Positions 40,908 to 45,805 of a DNA stretch of 45,805 nucleotides are shown here, piece by piece. Below the pieces are notes generated by a model. That model was not told where the DNA came from. It saw nothing but the letters and a program-made list of their open reading frames with translations, and did no database searches. Every line of letters begins with the position of its first letter. The stretch's first letter is position 1. The stretch comes from an uncultured Peptococcaceae bacterium (GTDB lineage Bacteria > Bacillota > Desulfotomaculia > Desulfotomaculales > Desulfocucumaceae): positions 1 through 45,805 of the forward strand of contig CATZDY010000011.1 in the NCBI GenBank assembly GCA_958417755.1, read 5' to 3'. The translations under genes and the position numbers were made by a program.

Positions 40908-41001
40908 ATATTATGGGACGAGACCCAGTAGAGGACGCGAAGCGTACGAAACAAAAACCACCCGCTATGCGGGTGCGGGGTGTGTGTTATACAAAAAGAT
41001 C

Positions 41002-41050
41002 ACCTTTCCGTTATAATGAGGTTGTTCAAGCCGATTTATAACGGAAAGGT
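41002..41050 (+). promoter_or_regulatory. Hairpin sequestering the tnpA ribosome site
   Basis: ACCTTTCCGTTATAA (41002-41016) pairs perfectly with TTATAACGGAAAGGT (41036-41050), eight bases before ATG 41058. GGAAAGG, the only ribosome site, is inside the right arm. Such 5' hairpins are known in IS200 to restrain transposase synthesis. Confidence 0.7.
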
Positions 41051-41057
41051 AATTTTG

Positions 41058-41299
41058 ATGGCCAATAAGGCAAATAGTCTAGCACATACAAAATGGATGT
41101 GCAAGTATCACATAGTGTTTACTCCAAAATATAGGGGAAAAATTATATACAATCAGTATAAAGACAGTATACGGGATATATTAGCACGGTAGGAGTCAAC
41201 GAAGCAACCATAAAGAAGTATATTCAGGAACAAGAAAGCCATGATATAGCAATGGATAAGCTAAGTGTAAAAGAGTATGAAGACCCCTTTAAGGGATAG
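41058..41299 (+). pseudogene. tnpA: IS200-type transposase TnpA, internally deleted and frameshifted
   Basis: The start codes for MANKANSLAHTKWMCKYHIV, then FTPKYRGKIIYNQ, the typical N-terminus of Y1 transposases, and stops after 44 codons (TAG 41190-41192). In another frame from 41189 follows VGVNEATIKKYIQEQ and HDIAMDKLSVKEYEDPF, the typical C-terminus, ending at TAG 41297-41299. About 70 residues in between are gone, including the HUH metal motif and probably the catalytic tyrosine. The product cannot be active. It could still be moved by a TnpA encoded elsewhere, since the end hairpins are preserved. Confidence 0.87.
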
Positions 41300-41565
41300 C
41301 TGGTAGTACAAAGCCCTTTTAAGGGCTGCGACGAGTCAAGGGCGTTGAGGCTTGAACAAAGTGAAAGCCAGCGTCTTTAGGCGCTGGCCGGTAACAACCC
41401 CTTATAGGGGCGTGCAAACCATCCGTTTGACGGACCGTCATGATTTACTTGGTATATATTGGATGATCTTTGTGGGTAAAATGATACCAAAGCGTAAAGG
41501 ATAAATAAAAAATAATGTTTAAACTTTGTTTTATGAGAATATAACCTATGAAGTGAGGAAAAATC

Positions 41566-41961
41566 ATGGGGTATGGTTTTTTGGTGGCAGGTTTGATGGC
41601 AGCAGGTCTTGCCTGGCTGTGCAATACATTATTCCGTTCTTGGGACTGGTATGCTATTGTCTTTATTGCCCCTGCAGTGGAGGAAGGATGGAAGACTGGT
41701 CTTGCTTTTATCGGCAATGTTTCTATTCCAGCTACACATATGATATTTGGTTTGGTGGAAGGATTTTGGGAAGGTTTGGTGGAAGGAAAGGTACGGGCAG
41801 GCATCATTGGTATTGTGTTACACTCTTTTATAGGGCTCCTTACTTATGGAATCGTCTGCTGGACGGGTTCTATTCTAGGGGCTTTTTTCGTTGCCTATGG
41901 AATTCATATGGCTTGGAATCATTTAGTTCGCATTGTATGTCAAAAAAGGCAGGCAAAGTAA
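41566..41961 (+). CDS. Small membrane protein with PrsW/CPBP-like protease motifs
   Basis: A 131-aa protein with four likely membrane segments (about 3-25, 28-52, 78-98, 103-125). The first loop holds FIAPAVEEGWKTG, an EE-x2-K motif as in PrsW-type glutamic intramembrane proteases. FGLVEGFWEG around 62, LHS at about 86 and GIHMAWNH at the end provide further acid and histidine residues in the order typical of the PrsW/CPBP superfamily. Its size is well below PrsW (~220 aa), so it may be a minimal or a degenerate form. GTGAGGA precedes ATG 41566. It follows the IS200 remnant by 150 bases; a second overlapping reading frame lacks recognisable content. A role in cleaving a membrane regulator is conceivable, not shown. 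Confidence 0.65.
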   Translation: MGYGFLVAGLMAAGLAWLCNTLFRSWDWYAIVFIAPAVEEGWKTGLAFIGNVSIPATHMIFGLVEGFWEGLVEGKVRAGIIGIVLHSFIGLLTYGIVCWTGSILGAFFVAYGIHMAWNHLVRIVCQKRQAK

Positions 41962-42350
41962 ATAATATCATAAAGCAAATGATATTGGATATTATTTTTG
42001 TTGTAGCATAAAAATATAGAAATTGGTTGTTTGCATGGAGTTTTCTCAACAATTTATATTGTATCGAATATATATATGTAAAGCATAAAGAAAAATTTTA
42101 TTTGGTTTGTTACCTTAAGGTATCTTGACGCTTAAAAAAGCTCTTTATATAATGGAAAGATAGAACTATCATTTGATTACAATAAAGTTAATAATTTCCA
42201 TATCTAGGAGCGTTTTTTTCTTTCTGTTTTGGAATAGATGTATGATGCCTGAAGTACTTGTTTAAAATGGTTTTTAAATGTAAAAATAGATGGCAGATAG
42301 GGCTTTGCTTTTAGAAAAGCCCTTGTCGTCGTGTTTGTAAGGAGAGTTTT
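41962..42350. other. Gap before mfd with promoter and leader hairpin
   Basis: No gene is seen in this stretch. It includes the mfd promoter (42125-42153) and a leader of about 190 nt. The leader has the hairpin AGGGCTTT (42299-42306) with AAAGCCCT (42316-42323), about 28 bases before mfd; the stem has no T-run, so it is not a typical terminator. Confidence 0.5.
42125..42153 (+). promoter_or_regulatory. Sigma-A promoter of mfd
   Basis: TTGACG (42125-42130), 17-base spacer, TATAAT (42148-42153). Nearly consensus, with ideal spacing. It is the best sigma-A promoter in the window. Confidence 0.7.
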
Positions 42351-45300
42351 ATGAGTGCTATAATAACAACTTTCATGGAGGCAAAGGAATTTCGAACACT
42401 TTGTGCGGGAATGGACAAGAATCTATCCCAACAAATGGTGTTCGGTATATCAGGCTCTCAAAAGTCAGTACTACTTGCTAGTATTGCGGAATATTGTCAA
42501 TCCACATTGTTTGTGCTGACAGCAGGGGAGCATGAGGCGCAGATGTTGGTAGATGATATCGCTTCTATACAGCCCCAAAGACCAGTCTATCATTTTTCTG
42601 TTTATCAATTACTTCCTTATAGCATGTTGGCCCATGGAAGGGAGGTTTTGGCTTCCCGGCTCAAGGTGTTAACTACATTATCCCAAGGGCTTCCCATGAC
42701 TGTGGTGGCCTCTGTGGAAGGTTTTATGCGTCGCTTGTCATCTCCTGAAGTCTTTCAAGAAGCAATCCAATATGTCATGGTGGGGCAACAAGTGGAGCTG
42801 AATCAACTACAAGTCATGCTGAGCCAATTGGGGTATGAGCGGGTGGATTTGGTGGAAGGCCGAGGTCAATTTAGTGTCCGCGGAGGCATCTTAGATGTGT
42901 TTCCTTCCCATTGTGATACACCATTTCGTTTGGAATTTTTCGATGATGAAGTGGACTCTATCCGGCATTTTTCTCCAGATAACCAACGATCTTTGGATAA
43001 AGTGCAAGAAATTTGGATTGCTCCTGCCAGTGAGTTGGTGCTGAATCCTTCATTGCGCACAGAGGGGCTGCGACGTATACAGTTGGCCTATGAACAACAA
43101 AGGAAAAAGATAGCTCGTGCCAGCTCCTCTGAGGCAAGAAAACAGTTAGAGGAAACCATGCAAGCTGCTATTTCTCGTATGGAGACAGGCTTGTATTTTT
43201 CTGGCATGGAGCAATTTCTTCCATATTTTTATCAGCAGCCCTTTACCTTGGCTGATTATTTACCCCCTGGAATTCCTTTCATTTTGGATGATCCCATTCG
43301 TATTCAAGAAGTGGTAGAGGTTGTTTTAAAAGAGCGAATGCAAGTGTATGATGATCTGTTAGGAAAAGGTAAAGTATTGCCTGAACAGGTATGGGGCTAT
43401 ATTACCTGGGAAGAAATGATGGCCTGTTTCCAACGGTTTCAGTTGCTTAGTATGTCTCATTTGCCTCGGCAACCAAAGTTTTTAAAACCACTGCAAGGCA
43501 TCACTTTTCCTTTTAAAAGCATTCCCGCTTTTTTAGGGCGTATGGATGTGTTGTTGGATGAAGTGCGTCACTGGAAGAAAGCTGGTTACGGGGTAGCTTT
43601 ATTGATGGGCAATGAAAATCGAACAGAACAGTTATTGACAGATTTAAAAGATGGGGAAATTGATGCTTGTCGGGAAATAGACTTACAAGGGCGTTCACTG
43701 TTAGCCAATGTGATGATAGGGACTGGTTTTCTGACAGAGGGATTTGAATTTCCCAGTGGTAAATTGGTTGTGGTAACAGAAAAAGAAATTTATGGCCAAT
43801 CCCATAAACTACGTCGGGCTAAAATAGCCAAACAAACCTCAAAAATGGATGTATTTACTGACCTAAAAGTGGGTGATTATGTAGTCCATGTAAATCATGG
43901 CATTGGACGTTATTTAGGTTTAATGTCCTTGGATATAGATGGTATTCACAAGGATTATTTACAATTAAAATATGCAGGAGAAGATAAACTGTATGTGCCT
44001 ACAGATCAGGTGGGTTTATTACAAAAATATTTGGGTTCTGAAGCAGACGCCCCGAAATTATCCAAATTAGGTGGTGTAGAATGGCATCGGGCTAAAAATC
44101 GGGTCAAAGAAGCAGTACGAGAAATGGCAGGGGAATTATTGGCACTTTATGCCAATCGAGAGACCTTACAGGGATTTGCTTTTAACAAAGATACGGTTTG
44201 GCAAAAGGAATTTGAAGCCAATTTTCCTTATGAGGAAACGCCAGATCAACTGAAAGCCATTCAAGAAGTAAAAAAAGATATGGAACGCTCTCGACCAATG
44301 GATCGTCTATTGTGTGGAGATGTGGGTTATGGGAAAACAGAAGTTGCCTTGCGTGCTGCTTTTAAAGCTGTGATGGACGGTAAACAAGTAGCTGTACTTG
44401 TACCTACTACGATTTTAGCCCAACAACACTATAATACTTTTCAAGAACGATTTGCTTTGTATCCAGTGAAAGTGGAAATGTTAAGTCGTTTTCGTACGCC
44501 CAAAGAGCAACGGAACATTGTGGCCAATTTAGCTGTGGGAAATATAGATATTGTTATTGGTACCCACCGTTTGGTTCAAGAGGATGTGCATTTTAAAGAT
44601 TTGGGATTGGTGGTTGTGGATGAGGAGCAACGTTTTGGTGTATCACATAAAGAAAAATTAAAACAATTAAAAAATAATGTGGATGTATTAACCTTAACCG
44701 CTACCCCTATTCCCCGTACCTTGCACATGTCATTGGTGGGGGTACGGGATACCAGCATTTTAGAAACCCCTCCTGAAAACCGTTTTCCTGTGCAAACCTA
44801 TGTTTTAGAAGAAGATCCTCTGATGATTCGGGAAGCCATTCAACGGGAAATTGGTCGGAATGGACAGGTATTTTTTGTGCATAACAGGATTGCTGAACTG
44901 GATCGAATTGCCTTGTGGCTATCAGAACTAGTACCTCAAGCCCGTTTGGATATTGGGCATGGACAAATGCGGGAAGATGAACTAGAACAGGTCATGTTGC
45001 GATTGATGCAAGGCGAGACCGATGTATTAATTTGTACCACAATTATTGAAAGTGGTTTGGATATTTCTAATGTCAACACTTTGATTGTGAAAGACGCCAA
45101 TCATATGGGATTAGCCCAATTATATCAATTGCGTGGCAGGGTAGGCCGTTCCAATAAAATGGCTTATGCATATTTCACTTATCGGCAAGACAGAGTATTG
45201 AATGAAGTGGCTGAAAAAAGATTGGCAGCCATCAAGGAATTTACAGAATTTGGTTCAGGATATAAAATAGCCATGCGGGATTTGGAAATTCGGGGGGCAG

Positions 45301-45805
45301 GAAATTTACTAGGGCCAGAGCAGCATGGTCATATAGCGGCAGTGGGATTTGATATGTATTGTCGTTTATTGGAAGATGCTGTGCGAGAGGCCAAGGGAGA
45401 AGAGACATTCAGTTTAGTAGATACATCCATTGAACTGCCAGTAGAAGCATATTTACCAGATGAGTATGTGCCGGATGGGAACCAAAAGGTAGAATTGTAT
45501 CGCAGAATTTCACATTTTTATGAGCTTAGTGAAATTGATGATGTGGAAGAGGAAATGGTGGATCGTTTCGGGGATTTACCAAAGCCTGCAAAAACCTTGT
45601 TGAGAATTGCCTCCATTAAAATTGCTGCTGGACGCTTAGGGGTAAAAGCCTTGGCAGGACAGGCTGGATATTTGAAATTCCAGTTTCGGGAAGGACATGG
45701 CCTTACAGGGGAGAAATTAGTGGAAATAGCGCAAATCTACAAGAATCGTTTAAAATTCAACCATCAGGGAAATGATTTTGAAATTAAATTAAAAGCTCCT
45801 GATTT
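42351..45805 (+). CDS. mfd: Transcription-repair coupling factor Mfd (3' end cut)
   Basis: Removes RNA polymerase stalled at lesions and recruits UvrA. The frame is open for 1151 codons to the right edge; Mfd is usually about 1150-1180 aa, so only the last residues are missing. Order: UvrB-like N-terminal region (1-~340, with GQFSVRGGILDVFPSH), the RNA-polymerase-interacting domain (about 490-560, GDYVVHVNHGIGRYLGL), and the translocase with motif I GDVGYGKTE at 656-664, DEEQ at 757-760, LTATPIPRTLHMS, and the second RecA lobe with TTIIESGLDISNVNT and QLRGRVGRS. The C-terminal domain starts near 1020. The start is ATG 42351 with TAAGGAGAG. Position after pth is conserved with Bacillus. Confidence 0.96.
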   Translation, partial: MSAIITTFMEAKEFRTLCAGMDKNLSQQMVFGISGSQKSVLLASIAEYCQSTLFVLTAGEHEAQMLVDDIASIQPQRPVYHFSVYQLLPYSMLAHGREVLASRLKVLTTLSQGLPMTVVASVEGFMRRLSSPEVFQEAIQYVMVGQQVELNQLQVMLSQLGYERVDLVEGRGQFSVRGGILDVFPSHCDTPFRLEFFDDEVDSIRHFSPDNQRSLDKVQEIWIAPASELVLNPSLRTEGLRRIQLAYEQQRKKIARASSSEARKQLEETMQAAISRMETGLYFSGMEQFLPYFYQQPFTLADYLPPGIPFILDDPIRIQEVVEVVLKERMQVYDDLLGKGKVLPEQVWGYITWEEMMACFQRFQLLSMSHLPRQPKFLKPLQGITFPFKSIPAFLGRMDVLLDEVRHWKKAGYGVALLMGNENRTEQLLTDLKDGEIDACREIDLQGRSLLANVMIGTGFLTEGFEFPSGKLVVVTEKEIYGQSHKLRRAKIAKQTSKMDVFTDLKVGDYVVHVNHGIGRYLGLMSLDIDGIHKDYLQLKYAGEDKLYVPTDQVGLLQKYLGSEADAPKLSKLGGVEWHRAKNRVKEAVREMAGELLALYANRETLQGFAFNKDTVWQKEFEANFPYEETPDQLKAIQEVKKDMERSRPMDRLLCGDVGYGKTEVALRAAFKAVMDGKQVAVLVPTTILAQQHYNTFQERFALYPVKVEMLSRFRTPKEQRNIVANLAVGNIDIVIGTHRLVQEDVHFKDLGLVVVDEEQRFGVSHKEKLKQLKNNVDVLTLTATPIPRTLHMSLVGVRDTSILETPPENRFPVQTYVLEEDPLMIREAIQREIGRNGQVFFVHNRIAELDRIALWLSELVPQARLDIGHGQMREDELEQVMLRLMQGETDVLICTTIIESGLDISNVNTLIVKDANHMGLAQLYQLRGRVGRSNKMAYAYFTYRQDRVLNEVAEKRLAAIKEFTEFGSGYKIAMRDLEIRGAGNLLGPEQHGHIAAVGFDMYCRLLEDAVREAKGEETFSLVDTSIELPVEAYLPDEYVPDGNQKVELYRRISHFYELSEIDDVEEEMVDRFGDLPKPAKTLLRIASIKIAAGRLGVKALAGQAGYLKFQFREGHGLTGEKLVEIAQIYKNRLKFNHQGNDFEIKLKAPD

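Larger units (their letters stand above)
40915..41415 (+). mobile_element. Decayed IS200/IS605-type element
   Basis: About 500 bases with an internally deleted tnpA gene and several hairpins at both ends. Left: CACCCGC-TAT-GCGGGTG at 40959-40975 and a perfect 15-bp pair (41002-41016 with 41036-41050). Right: AGCCCTTTTAAGGGCT (41312-41327), GCCAGCG...CGCTGGC (41367-41388) and CCCCTTATAGGGG (41398-41410). IS200-family elements have no terminal inverted repeats but are flanked by subterminal hairpins, as seen here. Exact borders are estimated. It lies between the RND operon terminator and the next gene, damaging nothing visible. Confidence 0.8.

Noticed and set aside
41526..42011. Alternative 161-codon frame overlapping the PrsW-like gene
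   Set aside because: It lacks a ribosome site and gives Gly/Trp/Cys-rich nonsense, whereas the other frame gives four clean membrane helices and a good ribosome site.
1..45805. CRISPR array, tRNA/rRNA genes, prophage or toxin-antitoxin pair
   Set aside because: No regularly spaced repeats, cloverleaf-type sequences, phage genes or adjacent small toxin/antitoxin frames were seen by reading; a tRNA or CRISPR scan would be decisive.

Overview
The window is chromosomal DNA from an endospore-forming, AT-rich, low-GC Gram-positive bacterium, most likely of the Clostridia/Peptococcaceae type. It contains abrB, yabG, spoVG, SPOCS-domain spore proteins, a copy of the Spo0J-binding parS site, and many TTG starts behind strong AGGAGG ribosome sites. 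The gene order yabA-rsmI-abrB(-)-metG-tatD-yabE-rsmA-yabG-ispE-spoVG-glmU-prs-rplY(ctc)-pth-mfd is the origin-proximal block known from Bacillus subtilis, so the window probably lies near oriC. Both ends are cut: yabA lacks its 5' part and mfd its last codons.

Layout. 1-7982 holds housekeeping and replication-control genes (yabA, rsmI, abrB, metG, tatD, cobO, yabE, rsmA, a YkuK-like gene). 8062-13244 holds secreted or spore-associated proteins: a class 3 lipase, the spore protease YabG, a trypsin-like protease, an orphan 128-aa protein and a tandem CAP-domain protein. 13333-16027 (minus strand) holds a copper-amine-oxidase-N/DUF3298-type secreted protein and an MTA/SAH-deaminase-like amidohydrolase. 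16398-22330 is a spore-envelope-like island: a triple SPOCS-LysM protein, a SPOCS protein with a histidine-rich insert, two related small proteins around an opposite-strand gene, a YdcZ-type membrane protein, an L,D-transpeptidase-LysM and a DUF1540 mini-protein. A parS site sits inside the terminator of this island's second gene. 22435-31699 returns to the conserved block (ispE, GntR regulator, NTP-transferase, ilvA, spoVG, glmU, prs, PRC-barrel protein, rplY, Sm-like protein). 32076-34810 holds an OYE-type flavin oxidoreductase and an orphan GAF-PAS histidine kinase, followed by pth. 35859-40812 is a self-contained TetR-MFP-RND efflux operon with its own promoter and operator. 40915-41415 is a decayed IS200-type element, followed by a mini PrsW-like membrane protein and mfd.

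Regulation. Several classical sporulation signals can be read directly. Two Spo0A boxes ten bases apart lie downstream of the abrB promoter. A full sigma-H promoter match precedes spoVG. Sigma-K/E-like -10 elements precede yabG and the SPOCS-LysM gene. Together these sketch the Spo0A -| AbrB and sigma-H -> spoVG circuit, followed by late mother-cell expression of coat-type genes.

Most notable observations: the parS/terminator hybrid; the SPOCS island as a candidate poorly described spore-surface module; two genes whose only well-placed start codons are the rare ATA and ATT; and an unexplained promoter-leader-terminator unit ahead of metG. I saw no CRISPR array, rRNA, tRNA or prophage.
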